From Chondrus crispus (lineage: Eukaryota > Rhodophyta > Florideophyceae > Gigartinales > Gigartinaceae), in NCBI RefSeq assembly GCF_000350225.1, contig NW_005179080.1:124001-188000 (forward strand): a DNA stretch of 64,000 nt. The letters run 5' to 3'. The position numbers and the translations under genes were made by a program. The notes beneath the pieces are model-generated. The model was not told where the DNA came from. It saw only the letters and a list, made by a program, of their open reading frames with translations, and searched no databases. Positions 9,944-20,547 of this stretch are shown piece by piece (within the stretch, counting starts at the first letter, position 1; each line of letters starts with the position of its first letter).

Positions 9944-9949
9944 CCCGCC

Positions 9950-11611
9950 ATGCCGCCGCGCCGCCGCCCGCCGCGCCTCGCCTACGAGCCGTGCGTCTGG
10001 AGCGCCTTCGCGCTGCTCGTGGCGCTCGCCGTGGCCGACCGCTTCTCGCTCAACGTGTGGCCGCGCGACGCGCACGCCATCGGCGCCGGCCCGGCCGGCC
10101 GCGACTTCCGCCCCGCGCTCAAGCCCGGCCCGTGGACCGTCAAGGTGTACGATGTCATTGCCCGCGTCACCGGCCGCTACTCCATCCTCACCTTCAACCT
10201 GCTGCTGCTCACCTCCATGCGCGCCTCCGCCGCCGCCCTCGCAGAGTCCCCCCGACTCGCCGCTGTGCTCGACACCGCCGCCCTCTTCCGCGCCAACCAC
10301 CGCATCCATGCAGCAAACGGCGTCGCCCTCGCCGTCCTCACCCTCGTCCACGTCTGGTCCATCCTCCTCCCGCCCGCCTTCAGCGGCTGGCGAGCACGCG
10401 TCGTCCGAGGCGTCTTCGAGTTCCCGCTCTCCGAGCGCAAGCCCCCGGGCCTGTCGGACGTGGACGCCGACGCGGAGACCGTCCATCTGCAGGTGGACGA
10501 TGTTTTTCGCATCATCGAGATGTCCCTCCTGCTCGCCCTCGCCCTCCCGCTCTCGCTGCGTCTCATTGCCTCCCGCTATCACCTCGGCCTGCACGTGCAC
10601 CGCACCGTCGCCGTGGTCTTCTTCGTCGACATCGTGCGCAGACACACCCACCCGCACTCGTGGTTCCTCAACACCCCCGTCTTCGTCGCCTGGCTCGTGG
10701 ACCACTTCGTGGCCGCGCGGTGGCGCCGCCACACCCCGCACGTGCGCCGCCGCCTGCTTAGCGACGACTACATGCTGCTGTACTGGGATGCTCCGCCCCC
10801 GCCTCCGCCCACCGTCGCCCCAAAGTACTACCTCCGCCTACGTGACTCGCCGCTCGCGGAGCCCGCGCACGCCTTCACAGCGCTGCACAACCGCCGCGCG
10901 CTCACGCTGCCCGGGCGCGACGACGCGTGGTGCGTGTGCCTCATCGTGCGCACGTTGAGCGCGCGCCGCGTGCCGCGCCTGGCCCGCGTGGACGACCGCT
11001 CGCATACGGGCCGCGTCGCGGACGCCGCGTGCCCCGTCCCTCTCGTCGTGTGGGGCCCGTTCCACGGCAGCGTGTCGGAGAGCGTCCGGCGCGCCGCGTG
11101 CGACGGCGCGCCCGCCACGCTGGTCGGCGGCGGCTCGGCCGCCGCGTACCTGCTCGACGCGCTGCAGATGTGCGGCACGCCGCACGGAGAGGGGAAGGGG
11201 CTCGCGGTGCTGTATACGTGCAGGGATGTCGGCCTGTTTGATTGGGTCGTGGGTATGGTGCGCGGCGTGTGCGAGAAGGGCATTGGCGGAGACGCTCGCG
11301 TCGTGCTCGCCGTTACTGGCGGCGAGGCGTCCGCCGTGGTCAAGCGGTGGGAGCGCGAGTGGGGCACGAGCGCGGAGGAGGGCGTGCGCATACAGGCGGG
11401 GAGGGTCAAGTTTGAAAAAGAGCTGCGGCAAGGGCAGACAGTGTTCTTTCAAGGGTCGGAGGCTTTGCTGCGGTCTGTGCGCAGCGCGTGCCGGACGACA
11501 GGGTCCAGGTTGATCGCGGGAAGAAGCACCGGTAGGCAACGCGGAGACTGGGCGAAGCGCGTCAGCAAATTGGGCAAGGAGTGCTGGGAGGGGGGCGCGG
11601 ACGTGGTGTAA
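9950..11611 (+). CDS. Ferric reductase / NADPH oxidase-like transmembrane oxidoreductase
   Basis: A 553-residue membrane flavocytochrome-like protein that would move electrons from NAD(P)H through FAD and haem across a membrane. Hydrophobic segments lie near residues 17-30, 78-92, 120-140, 190-207 and 218-230. His pairs H120/H134 and H217/H232 are placed as in haem-ligating ferric-reductase domains. HAFT (307-310) matches the FAD-binding HPFT/S motif, and GPFHG (369-373) with GGGS (393-396) matches the NAD(P)-binding part. The length fits the family, but the ATG lies only 7 bp from an assembly gap, so upstream coding sequence could be missing. The gene is much more GC-rich than its surroundings. 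Substrate (metal versus oxygen) cannot be told. Confidence 0.75.
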   Translation: MPPRRRPPRLAYEPCVWSAFALLVALAVADRFSLNVWPRDAHAIGAGPAGRDFRPALKPGPWTVKVYDVIARVTGRYSILTFNLLLLTSMRASAAALAESPRLAAVLDTAALFRANHRIHAANGVALAVLTLVHVWSILLPPAFSGWRARVVRGVFEFPLSERKPPGLSDVDADAETVHLQVDDVFRIIEMSLLLALALPLSLRLIASRYHLGLHVHRTVAVVFFVDIVRRHTHPHSWFLNTPVFVAWLVDHFVAARWRRHTPHVRRRLLSDDYMLLYWDAPPPPPPTVAPKYYLRLRDSPLAEPAHAFTALHNRRALTLPGRDDAWCVCLIVRTLSARRVPRLARVDDRSHTGRVADAACPVPLVVWGPFHGSVSESVRRAACDGAPATLVGGGSAAAYLLDALQMCGTPHGEGKGLAVLYTCRDVGLFDWVVGMVRGVCEKGIGGDARVVLAVTGGEASAVVKRWEREWGTSAEEGVRIQAGRVKFEKELRQGQTVFFQGSEALLRSVRSACRTTGSRLIAGRSTGRQRGDWAKRVSKLGKECWEGGADVV

Positions 11612-12739
11612 GAGTGCAGGCTGGGAAGGGGTACATTACCCTGGGCACTGTATGTAATGCAGCTGGCCGGGGGAAGACGATTGTACGTTTACTAGTAGAG
11701 TAGGGTAGAGTAGAGGACAAGGAAGGCGCTCCCTCTGTCATTCTTTGCGTGCTCGGTTCCGTGCGGTTGGTCAATGTTGGCACGCGCAGTCCATGAGCGG
11801 GCGATGATGAGGTCAGCTACCTTGTAAACAATGAGGGCCACGCAGCGGTCGTACGGCATGCGCAGGCGGGGTGCTGAGAAGCGTCGCCGGATGAAGGTGT
11901 ACTAAAGTTTACAAGTATACGTAGTGTACGTAGTGTCGGGCCAGGGACGGGCTGGAGATTGTACAGGAGACGACGACAGGGCAGTCGTATACTGTAAGAA
12001 GATGCGCGACACGGAACACAACCGGCCCCCCTATTGGTCCGCGCGGCCATTAGCGCGGCTCATCAGATGCATCAACGCCCGCACCAAGTCCTCTCCTCGC
12101 CTCTCGGCTGCGGGGCGGCCAACTCTCGGCGGGCGTGCCAAAATCTCCTCATCGCAACGGCCGCCCTCATACTGTACGTACAGCGCCGCGCGCGGACCAA
12201 CATGCGCGCGCCATCACCGCTGCAGTGCCGCCCGCGCGCGCCGGGCCCGTGTCGCCGCCATGCCACGCGCGCTACGTAGCCCGCCGGGCGGCGCCCCGGG
12301 GCGCGCGCCCTTCAGCTCTGGAGGTCTGGAGGCTTCTGGAAAGTTCCAGAGCCTCACCTGAGATGCCCGTTGTGTCGTTTCCGCCCCGGTGCGACGCGCC
12401 CGCCTCTTGTTCACGGGGCGTGGTAGAAACAGTCGCTTTGCGCTTCGCGCGTGCCCTGTCGACCGCTTCCTGATCTGCGGCCTTCCTGATCTGCGGGGCC
12501 TGCTTCCCACGGCGGATGTTGCCTCCCGGAGAAATGTCGCTCGCGGCCGTGCACGCGGGATAGGTGCACATGGCGAGCGAAGTAGCGTTGCGAGCAGTCG
12601 AGGCGCCTTGTCCACGTCTTTAAAACCCGCACCGCACTCCGACTCCTTCTGCCCCTTTCGCACACTCTTCTCTCCACCAAACCCAACACTCCCTCACCAC
12701 TCCCCTCACACCCGCACACCTTTCAAAACCGCGTCAAAA
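11612..12739. other. GC-rich intergenic region, promoter of the SRPBCC gene
   Basis: Several overlapping GC-rich ORFs occur on both strands without recognisable motifs; I treat them as by-products of base composition. The last 120 bp before 12740 is pyrimidine-rich with a tttaaaa motif (about 12618) that could serve as a core promoter. Confidence 0.5.
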
Positions 12740-13243
12740 ATGGTTCAGTTTGTCGTCGAGCGCACCATCGACCTCCCTGTCGAGAAGGCGTGGGAGATCC
12801 TCAGCGACTTCTCCAACGTCCACAACATCCACCCGCTGGTCGGCTCCGTGACGCAGGTCTCGCCCGAAGGACGTGGTCTTGACGCCGTCCGCACGTGCCA
12901 CCTCTACAACGGCCAGTCCGCCACCGAGAAGATCGTCAAGTGGGACGAGGAGAAGCGCACGTACGTCATCGATCTTGTCGAGGCCAAACTCCCAGTCAAC
13001 CGTCTTGTCGCCGCTTTTTTCGCTGAGGATGCCGGTGAGGGCCAGACAAAGCTCCTCTCTGAGATGGACGTCGTCGCCAAGTATGGGGTTATCGGCCGCA
13101 TTATGGAAAAGCTCGTCATCAAACCGCAGTTTGCCAAGGCCATCGGTAACCTTTTCGCGGGCATTGAAGAATTTGCAAAGACCGGCAAACAGATTCAGAA
13201 GGGGTACAATGCTACGACCCCACCCGTGATAAGAGACATGTAA
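12740..13243 (+). CDS. SRPBCC (START/Bet v1-like) domain protein
   Basis: A 167-residue protein that fits the polyketide-cyclase/dehydrase-like SRPBCC family, helix-grip folds that bind hydrophobic ligands. The N-terminal pattern is typical: VERTIDLPVEKAWEILSDFSNV, then a HPLVGSV strand, central strands (CHLYNG, EKIVKWDEEKRTYVIDL) and a long C-terminal helix (FAKAIGNLFAGIEEFAKTG). The domain fills the whole protein; there is no signal peptide. The open frame extends 117 codons upstream, but the start aaaATGgttcag at 12740 matches the domain start and follows a pyrimidine-rich leader. The ligand is not predictable. A Tc1/mariner element has inserted about 70 bp past the stop. Confidence 0.8.
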   Translation: MVQFVVERTIDLPVEKAWEILSDFSNVHNIHPLVGSVTQVSPEGRGLDAVRTCHLYNGQSATEKIVKWDEEKRTYVIDLVEAKLPVNRLVAAFFAEDAGEGQTKLLSEMDVVAKYGVIGRIMEKLVIKPQFAKAIGNLFAGIEEFAKTGKQIQKGYNATTPPVIRDM

Positions 13244-13314
13244 ATCGACATGTTTTGTGTCACGAGCGCCCTGTGCTACTGTACTAGAGTTTTTCGACCT
13301 TCCCTAGTCTTCTA

Positions 13315-13526
13315 CAGTGTGCGAAACGCAAATAAATACACCCATCGTCGAGCGGGTTTTCGCCAGATGCAGGCTGATAACATAAAGACGCCCACTCTAT
13401 GACAACGCAAAACACACGACGAGTCCGATTCTGGGCTCAGATTTGCTCAATCATAAACGCATAGACAGATATCTTCAAAAAAGTATGCGAAACGCAAATA
13501 AATACGCGAAACGCTATAGAGTACAG
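13315..13526 (+). repeat. Left terminal inverted repeat of the Tc1/mariner element
   Basis: Pairs with 14673-14884. Direct-repeat motifs (gcgaaacgcaaataaatac) lie at about 13320 and 13485. Confidence 0.9.
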
Positions 13527-13545
13527 TAGAAGAAATGTCTTTATT

Positions 13546-14550
13546 CTAGTATTTTGTCGCTCGCCCTTGTCCATCCAGCACTGCAAGCATACGCCGCGGT
13601 ATGCTACGATAGAGCTTCTGTAGCAATTCGCCACTAATTATTGCCCATACATCCTCAATCACCTCCTTAAGCTGCTCTATCGTATCGAACTGACGCTGGC
13701 GAAGATAGACGCGACGAGCCATGATTCCCCAAATGTTCTCAATAATATTAAGATCAGGAGACTTTGCGGGCCAGTCCATAGTTCTCACACCCTTCTCATT
13801 GAGCCAAGAGCGCGTGAATCTCGACCTATGAATAGAAGCTCCATCTTGCTGGTAAACCCAGTTCTCCATTTCCCCATACATCTCTGCGGCAAAAGGCAGT
13901 AGGGCCTTGTCCAGGGTTTCGCAGTACTTACCCGAATTTTGATTTCCATTTAAAAACACCAAAGGGGATACCCCGTAAGGAGAAATGGCTCCCCAAACCA
14001 TAACTGTAGCTCCTCCATTTTGCTTCTTAGAAAAAAACCTTTCATTTTTGCGCAAATCATGCCAATAGCAGGCATTTTCATCCGGTCCGTCGAGGTTGAA
14101 CTTTTTCTCATCGCTGAGGATGACTTTGTTCCAAAAAAAGTCCCCCTTGCTTATAAAACGGCGCACCGATCTGACCCTTTTTTCGCGGTGCAGAGAAGTC
14201 ATCATTGGGGCGGTCTTCATTTTTCTATACTTTAGATGTGGCGTTGCGCTTAGAATTTTTTGAATTCTGCGGACTCCTACCGGCAAGTTGAGGTCTTGTT
14301 TTATGTCTCGAGCTGAATAGTTTCCCGTGGTTGCCTTTCGAATGATAGCCTTTTCTTCCCGGACAGTCAACTTTTGACCAGTTACATGCGCCTGAGACCG
14401 TGCAGTGAGACTAGGGTTCTTTAAAAAGCGCTGCACAGCTCCTACGGACCTTCCCAATTCTTTCGATATGTCCCGTAAGGACATAAGCTGATGATGCAGG
14501 GCAAGGATCTGGCCCTTCTCGAGGTCGGTGAGCGGCGGGCCTCTTGGCAT
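13546..14550 (-). CDS. Tc1/mariner transposase (DD34E)
   Basis: A 334-residue transposase. Residues about 5-50 form an N-terminal helix-turn-helix (LTDLEKGQILALHH, LRDISKELGRSVGAVQRFL), followed by a second HTH around 60-100. The catalytic triad is D147 (ILSDEKKF), D236 (VYQQDGASIH) and E271 (SPDLNIIENIWG), with 34 residues between the last two. No stop or frameshift interrupts it. The ATG at 14550 is preferred because the frame upstream opens only on a TTG and family proteins usually begin this close to the first helix. Because catalytic residues, frame and inverted repeats are all intact, the copy may still be or recently have been active. Confidence 0.93.
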   Translation of the reverse strand: MPRGPPLTDLEKGQILALHHQLMSLRDISKELGRSVGAVQRFLKNPSLTARSQAHVTGQKLTVREEKAIIRKATTGNYSARDIKQDLNLPVGVRRIQKILSATPHLKYRKMKTAPMMTSLHREKRVRSVRRFISKGDFFWNKVILSDEKKFNLDGPDENACYWHDLRKNERFFSKKQNGGATVMVWGAISPYGVSPLVFLNGNQNSGKYCETLDKALLPFAAEMYGEMENWVYQQDGASIHRSRFTRSWLNEKGVRTMDWPAKSPDLNIIENIWGIMARRVYLRQRQFDTIEQLKEVIEDVWAIISGELLQKLYRSIPRRMLAVLDGQGRATKY

Positions 14551-14672
14551 TTTTAATGCTAGTTGATAGTGGACGATGAGGTAGGAAGACGTCAAGTGCC
14601 AGTCGGTATAGTACTGTGTCCTTTATTGTTTTAAAAAAAAGACTACACGCCAGTTGCCCGCACTTTTCGATA

Positions 14673-14884
14673 CTGTATTCTATGGCGTTTCGCGTTTTTA
14701 TTTGCGTTTTGCATGCGTTTTTATATATAGCGGTCGATGCGTTTATAATTGAGCCAATCTGAGCCCAGAATCGGACTCGTCGTGTGTTTTGCGTTGTCAT
14801 GGAGTGGGCGCTTTTATGTTTTCCGCCTGCAAATGGCGAAAACCCACTCGACGATGGGTGTATTTATTTGCGTTTCGCACACTG
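14673..14884 (-). repeat. Right terminal inverted repeat of the Tc1/mariner element
   Basis: Reverse complement of 13315-13526 with several mismatches and small gaps. Confidence 0.9.
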
Positions 14885-14886
14885 TA

Positions 14887-15187
14887 CTCAAGCACTCGGT
14901 AGTGTTCCCCCTGCTTGCCCAGCATATTTCTGAATATTTGTTATACTACTGTCACGTCAAATGAAGATGCCTCTTACTTGGCTTTAATTCTTTTTACTAT
15001 ATTTTTCTCGACTTCGACCATTTCCACATGCGAAAACGTCATTTTATTACGGTTCCTGCTACATGACCGTGGGTCCACGCGTCTCGCGCGGTCCCAGCGG
15101 CCATGAGCAGCACCAACAAGAACTGCACACAAGTGAGAGGCATGGAAGTCGATGTAAAGGAAGAAGGGGGGGTAGGGTGGGGAAAGT
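14887..15187. other. Spacer between the Tc1 element and the DIRS-like element
   Basis: No gene recognised. The word gtgagaggcatg occurs near 15140 and again at 15186, at the edge of the DIRS-like repeat; its significance is unclear. Confidence 0.4.
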
Positions 15188-15428
15188 GAGAGGCATGCTC
15201 TAGATTCGTAAAGGAGTGGGCTGTCACCGTGCTTAGATACACGCTCGCGGGACTTCAACTATGGCTGCAGTCAGTATCTCCTGTTCCCGGTGGCGGGCAT
15301 CGCCGTAGCTGTCTCTAGTCCCAGAGCCAGTCGACTTGAACGCTTCGTATGCGCAGTCCGGGGCTGCCTGTTTCGCTAACCTGTAGGTAGTCGTTTTCAC
15401 ACTAATAAATGTGCCATCTACACAGTAC
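15188..15428 (-). repeat. 3' terminal repeat of the DIRS/Ngaro-like element
   Basis: 241 bp identical to 27376-27616 except for about seven substitutions, in the same orientation and at the same length. Confidence 0.9.
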
Positions 15429-15594
15429 GAGAACCGGAAGAACCCCAAAGATGGGGAGCTCTGGCTTCGCCAGGGCATCGAGAGAGCGGTAGCGTAGGTT
15501 GCGTTTCTGCACGGCCCGAAGGGGAGAGAGTGGGGAGTGTCGCGGCAGAATTGGTGCGAATGTGTCGGAAGCCTCTCGAGGCCTGGAAGCGGGG

Positions 15595-16706
15595 CTACTC
15601 CGCAGAACCTGACGGTGCGATAGGGGGGTCTGTTGGAGACCAGAGATGGGGAGGAGCCCCGAAAACCCACAGCGACGAGGCAGACGGGCGAAGTGTGCGG
15701 TCAAAATACAATGCGGCCATCTCCGAGCTCGTTTCTTTCCACCCAAAGCGAGCGAGGCGTACTTCTAGGGGATATCCCAGAAGCACCATTTCGGTATGAG
15801 AACCGATCCGGATTGAGTGGGATGTCATTTTCGTGCCTGGTCTCGTGGTGTGCCCCACGGCCTTTGTCATGCGTGATAGATATCGGGTCAGAGATTGAGC
15901 TGGGAGATGTATATTGTCGGTCGTGGTGGCCAACCAAACGGGATGGGGCCTCCGGCTTGATGCCAGCGGAGGAATAAGTCAATGGGGGACGGAAAGGCCC
16001 CTACGCGATGGTATAAAAGGTCTTGCTGCTGACTGGCGTTTTTACCCTTGACGACGGACGGGCGGATGCTGATTTGACTGATGTCGACGTGCACGTTGTG
16101 ACTCTGCAATGTGAGTACCGAGGATTCTCGCAGTCCGAAACAGAATGCGAGGAGCACAGCCGTGGCGGCCCAGAGGTCGGTGGGCGACACATTGTCTGTC
16201 ATACCGTGCGTCCATATCTGTTGTACCGTAGAAGCGCTCAATCCAGCCCGTCGTTCGGGAGTGGGGTGGTTCAGCTCCTCCCAACGCGCGTATGCCCGGA
16301 TTGCATGGCTCACGAACGGCGCCGGAGGAGCCATGCAGCCCAGTAGCTTCATATGAATATGTCGAACAGCTGAGATGTATTGGGGAAGTGACACGGCGGA
16401 CACATTCCGTCTCCCAGATTGCGGCTCAGACGTTGCTGTGCCACGAGGTGTGTCCCGCTCATTCGCAAGCCAGCCAAGAAAATCAAAGATTTGGGCTTCG
16501 GTTGCGGGTAAGGGCGGCCTTCCTTCCTCATCACAGAACTGTACGTAGCAGGACCACTGGGAAGCTCTCGTCCCCAAGGTCCTACCGGACCATGCAAAGT
16601 CCCGGAGCAGGGATCGGATGCGGCGTGTAGATGGAGTCTGGTCTCCGTGGTCGGCGTAGGTGTCACGTATGTCTGAGTTAGCGAAGCGCATGCGAGACCG
16701 CGTCAT
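15595..16706 (-). pseudogene. Tyrosine recombinase of the DIRS/Ngaro-like element, one frameshift
   Basis: Read from the ATG at 16706. A SAM-like core-binding region (about residues 20-120) precedes the catalytic domain. The first catalytic Arg is in LAFCFGLRESSVLTL. The frame ends at 15888, but a different frame (about 15933 down to 15595) continues with TSHSIRIGSHTEMVLLGY, the H-x-x-R box, and ALYFDRTL, the likely nucleophilic Tyr. The R-H-R-Y set is therefore present but split by a frameshift near 15910-15930. The enzyme would integrate circular cDNA in place of a DDE integrase. Confidence 0.8.
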
Positions 16707-18697
16707 GAGGAAGGAGGTAGGTTGACCTCGAGAAGCAACAGGCGCCAAGCGGGGTTCAAGTTCCGTGCGGCGTCCCAGGCATCGCTCGGCCTCTGGGGCA
16801 GGCGTTTCACGGTCGACGCCAGTCCCAATGCCGCCTGATGCCAAGGTTGTCGAGGCCAATCCGGCATCAGTAGGACGGCGGGCGCGCCCGTCTGCCGGAG
16901 CTTGTGCACTACTGCGCCCAACAGATCCGGTGGGGGGCACAACAGGCGTGTCTAGTGGGGCTCCCATGGTGCCGCCAGCTCCTGCAGCGCCATTTTCCGG
17001 GCAAATACGGGATGCTCTCCGGGCGGCTGGTAGGGAAATGCGTCTATAGAGGCTGTCATACCATCCATGATAGAACGCCTGACTTGTCTTCTGACTCGCA
17101 GGTCGTCGTGGGAAAATCGTCGCGAGAGGGCATCGGGGAAGCGATTCGCGACGGAGGGGATCCACTCGGTGGACAGATGCAAACCGAGCGCATCCAGCAC
17201 GCTTTTGAGTTTGCGTAGTTCTCTCATCATACCCCGGCTGGCTGTAACCATGGCGTTTGTTATGTGCACCACGGCAAGGTTGTCGTAGCGGACCAGCACT
17301 CCATTGAGTCCCTGCTCCTTCAGTCGCTGGCCAAGTGGCCCTGTGAGCAGCAAGCGTATGGCCTTGAGTTCTCGAAGCGAAATACCTTGCGCGCGGTCTC
17401 TCCATCCCCACACACCTTGGGCCTCCCAAAGTCCAGGCGCTCCGGGTCCCGTATCCGGGCCGAGGGTACCCCCGAACCCCATGTCCGCGGCGTCCGTGTG
17501 TAGAGTGTGAGAGGGCCCCGGCGGGCGTATTTCCCGTCCATCCTTCTCTGCGCAAGTGAGTACCCGCCAAAAGCGAAGGTCCCCGTTGCTTCGGTGGGTC
17601 AATTGGGTCCGGCAGCGCTCGCGGTTGCGTCTGCTTTGCGACCGCTTGGCCATCTCCCAATACACTGATCGACTGTAAAAACGAGCGAATGGCATGGCCA
17701 AGGTGAGGGAAACACACACGCCTGCGAACGACGCGAGACGGTCTCGAGACACCCAGCGCCGACCCACACGGGCTTGCTGCAGCAGTTTTGTGGCCATAGA
17801 TCGTACTTTGGCGATCTTGCGTGGCGCCAAGAAAAATTTCATTAGCTTCGAATCGACCACAACTCCCAGGTGCTCGATCCGAGTTGCTCCGCTCCACTCG
17901 CCCTTCGTGGGATGACGAGTGAGGCCGAGCCCGTCCAGCAACTGCTGTATTCGTCGTCGAGCTCAGCCGCAGTCCCTGAGGGTAGCCTGTCGCCCAGCTG
18001 GCGCCGGCGCGACCAGGAAATCGTCGATGTATCCTAGTACGCGGTAGTGTAATCTGCAGCGGAGTTGCTTGAGTAGCGGGACCATTAGCTGCGTGAACCA
18101 CTTTGGCGACCTGCCCCAGCCGAAGGGCAGCGCCACGCATCTGCAATACCGCCCAGCGTAGCGGAAAATAAACCAATCGCACATCTCTGGTGCCAGTCGG
18201 AAATGGCGGTAGCCACTCTTTATGTCGAACGACAGAAAATGATCGCCGGCCTCGATCTCTATGGCATAATGGGGGAGGGTCTCCATTTTGATGCTGCCAC
18301 GGGGGCAGTGCGTGCTTTGTTTTGCCAAGTTCACCGCGAACCTTCCCTTTCTTCCTTCTGTTCCTTCTTGCCAAACCGTGAAGGCAGAAGAGACCATACA
18401 GCCCCGTGATCGTGCCTTCATGGCATATGCCTTGGAGATCTCCTCGTAGATGCTCTCCTCGCAGCCCTTCCGGAGGTCTGCTAGTGCGAAGCAGACATCT
18501 TCTGGGCTCTGGGGTATATCCCCCAATTCCTCGCCACCCGAGAAAGGGACACTGGGCAATTCTAGAATTCCAAATTGTATTGCCCTGCAGAGGAATGGGG
18601 AGGCACCCAGGCGGCGCCATTCCGCGACCCGTTTTTGCGTTCGGGACCACGGAGAGCGCCTCTTCCATTTGGACCTAAGAGGAGCCGGCACCGCCAT
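16703..18697 (-). pseudogene. Reverse transcriptase/RNase H of the DIRS/Ngaro-like element, two stops
   Basis: One frame from the ATG at 18697 carries RT motifs LSFDIKSGYRHF (motif A), ALPFGWGRSPKWF (motif B region) and RVLGYIDDFLVA (YIDD motif C). RNase H follows with HTDAADMGFGG, LRELKAIRLLL and RYDNLAVVHI, then a tail AVLLMPDWPRQPWHQ typical of DIRS-like elements. It is broken by TGA at 17963-17965, just after the YIDD region, and TAG at 16952-16954. Otherwise the frame is preserved, suggesting fairly recent decay. Its start overlaps the gag end by 23 bp. Confidence 0.88.
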
Positions 18698-19272
18698 CGC
18701 TACCTCCGCGCTTTACTGCGTTCGAGGCACTGAGCGAGGCTACTGCCTTCATTAGTTGGGTCGCCATGTGAGTATCGAGCTTGTCAAGCTTGGCGTCCAG
18801 GTCGTCGGTGGCGGAGATCTCGTTCTTCCTCTCCAGCACCGGCATCAGAAGCCGCGCATGCATCGGGTCCTTGGAGGAGCGACAGTAGAATTCGACCCGT
18901 AGCCCGGTGACTCGGAGGCCATACCGAATTGTGATTATGGCCCACACATCATATCGCTCTACTCGGTCGGGCTGCGCTTCAGTCGGGCCATCTAACATCG
19001 TCTCTTCTCTCAGCGAGATGGCGGCCTGATGGAAGGCCATCCAATAGCCAACAGCGTTGATGTAATGAGCCTCGTACTCATACAAAGGCCGTAAGCTAGC
19101 AAAGCGTTCGATGGCCCTGCGCTCGGGCCATTCGCGATGCTCGAAGAACCCGCCCTGGAATGCGCCGACTGCACTGGACTGCTCGTAAGGATATCTCGAG
19201 AGGCCAAAGTCTTTGTCATCCCGGCACCGTCTTGCAATCCTGGCATACACAGTCAGCCATTCCAGCTCAATG
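18675..19272 (-). pseudogene. Gag-like ORF of the DIRS/Ngaro-like element, 3' part
   Basis: The frame ends at 18675 and runs back to the copia insertion at 19272. No family motif was recognised, but the position before RT and the short overlap with it fit the gag slot of tyrosine-recombinase elements. The C-terminus has a heptad-like KLDKLDTHMATQLMKAVASL. The 5' part lies beyond the nested copia at 27157-27248. Confidence 0.65.
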
Positions 19273-20536
19273 TAATGGTAGGTTCGGAGGGGCAAGGGAA
19301 AGAAGGAAGGCAGGTTGATGTGTGTGAGTGAAGGAGTTGGTGCCGAGGTTTACTTTGAAGCCCTTTTCCTGCGATACTTATACACTTCGAGTGCTACACT
19401 ATCGCTCTACTCCGACTCCCAGTAAACCATACTCTACTATGCGCGACCAAGCGCGGTCCTCTTGTGGCCCGACCATACTGTTCGATTTCCACCTTACGAA
19501 TCGATTCGTAACTATTAGCTCACAACTATTTCTACACATTCCAAATGACTGTAAACCATGGCCCTATGCATGCAACTGTTTCACACCTTACTAATCTGCA
19601 TCCAGTCATGCCAGACTTCATTGTTGTGCAACGAACAACTTGGCACTTGTCTATTTCCAACAACGCAAACGTCTTTCATATCACAATCGCCATACGTATC
19701 CTTGTTTCTCACCTTACTAATTTCGCCAAGCACTGTCAGATAATTATGGCAAGTTATAACAATGTGCATCCAGACTTTCTACACAACTCACATGAGAATA
19801 CATGTAAATCACACGAGTACTGTCATGAACTTGCATCCAACGGCGCACCATGACGAGAGCACAGTGCAACGGCGCGTGCTCACGCAAGACTCGCATACAG
19901 CATGACGCGTACACAGAATAATCACACAACTGTATTCCTCTCGCGAGAAGTACTTGTTGTACTTTTGATTCACGTGTACTGTTCTCGGACACGCGCAGGA
20001 TCGCAAACAGTCTGACACTGTAAAACTGTAAACCCTCATGTGCATACACCTGGATGCGTGTACATGTGTACGTACACGAATCCACCTGGCGACGTGTACA
20101 TGTGTACACGGCATACATGTGTCCCGCCCGGGGGCCCCATGCAATTACCCATTACAACCATGGCAAACCACTTGAAACCCCCAAAACAACGTAATTATGG
20201 CATATACAGGCCATTTAAAGTACATCACAAGGCCAATGACGCACACGTGGACAACGCTCGACCAATAGATTTGCAGCATTAGACCTGAGGGCCAATAGAA
20301 TTGCAGTATTTCCTGTGTAGTCTATAGTGCTACGGGCCAAGGTTCCACTTGGCAAAACTATGCAAATTTGCATGACCCTCCGAGAAACCACTTTCGTCCC
20401 CAGAACCCCAAAATCTGGGATTTTACACGTGTCATGTCGTGATATGGGTAAGAGCGCCCGGACCGTGCAGTCATGTACACGTGTCACTCGATTTTGACCT
20501 TTTCAGATAACAGCATGTGGTCGCACATTTTCAATA
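19273..20536 (-). repeat. 3' LTR of the intact copia
   Basis: 1264 bp. In element orientation it begins TATTGAAAATG and ends ACCATTA. A TATA-like gtataagt lies about 105 bp from its 3' end, and several tacacgtg/gtacatgtgtac words lie within. Confidence 0.93.
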
Positions 20537-20545
20537 CCTCCCCTC
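20537..20545 (-). promoter_or_regulatory. Polypurine tract of the intact copia
   Basis: On the minus strand gaggggagg directly precedes the 3' LTR, the expected plus-strand priming site. It overlaps the gag-pol stop region by only a few codons. Confidence 0.8.
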
Positions 20546-20547
20546 GA

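Larger units (their letters stand above)
13315..14884 (-). mobile_element. Complete Tc1/mariner transposon, 1570 bp
   Basis: The element starts CAGTGTGCGAAACG and ends with its reverse complement, flanked by TA at 13313-13314 and 14885-14886, the Tc1/mariner target duplication. Terminal inverted repeats are about 212 bp (13315-13526 and 14673-14884) with scattered mismatches. Each repeat has two copies of a gcgaaacgcaaataaa motif, one at the outer end and one near the inner end, an IR/DR layout like that of Sleeping Beauty-type elements. The transposase frame between them is open. Confidence 0.93.

Noticed and set aside
12389..12739. 117-codon upstream extension of the SRPBCC ORF
   Set aside because: Low-complexity, GC-driven sequence covering the apparent leader; the domain starts right at the ATG at 12740.
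16952..17965. Programmed stop-codon readthrough in the DIRS-like pol
   Set aside because: Two different stops plus a frameshift further on are more simply decay; no consensus from other copies is available here.
15888..18668. A 926-codon open frame through the DIRS-like element
   Set aside because: Only its last third (tyrosine recombinase) is real. The first two thirds are out of frame with the RT and RNase H motifs.
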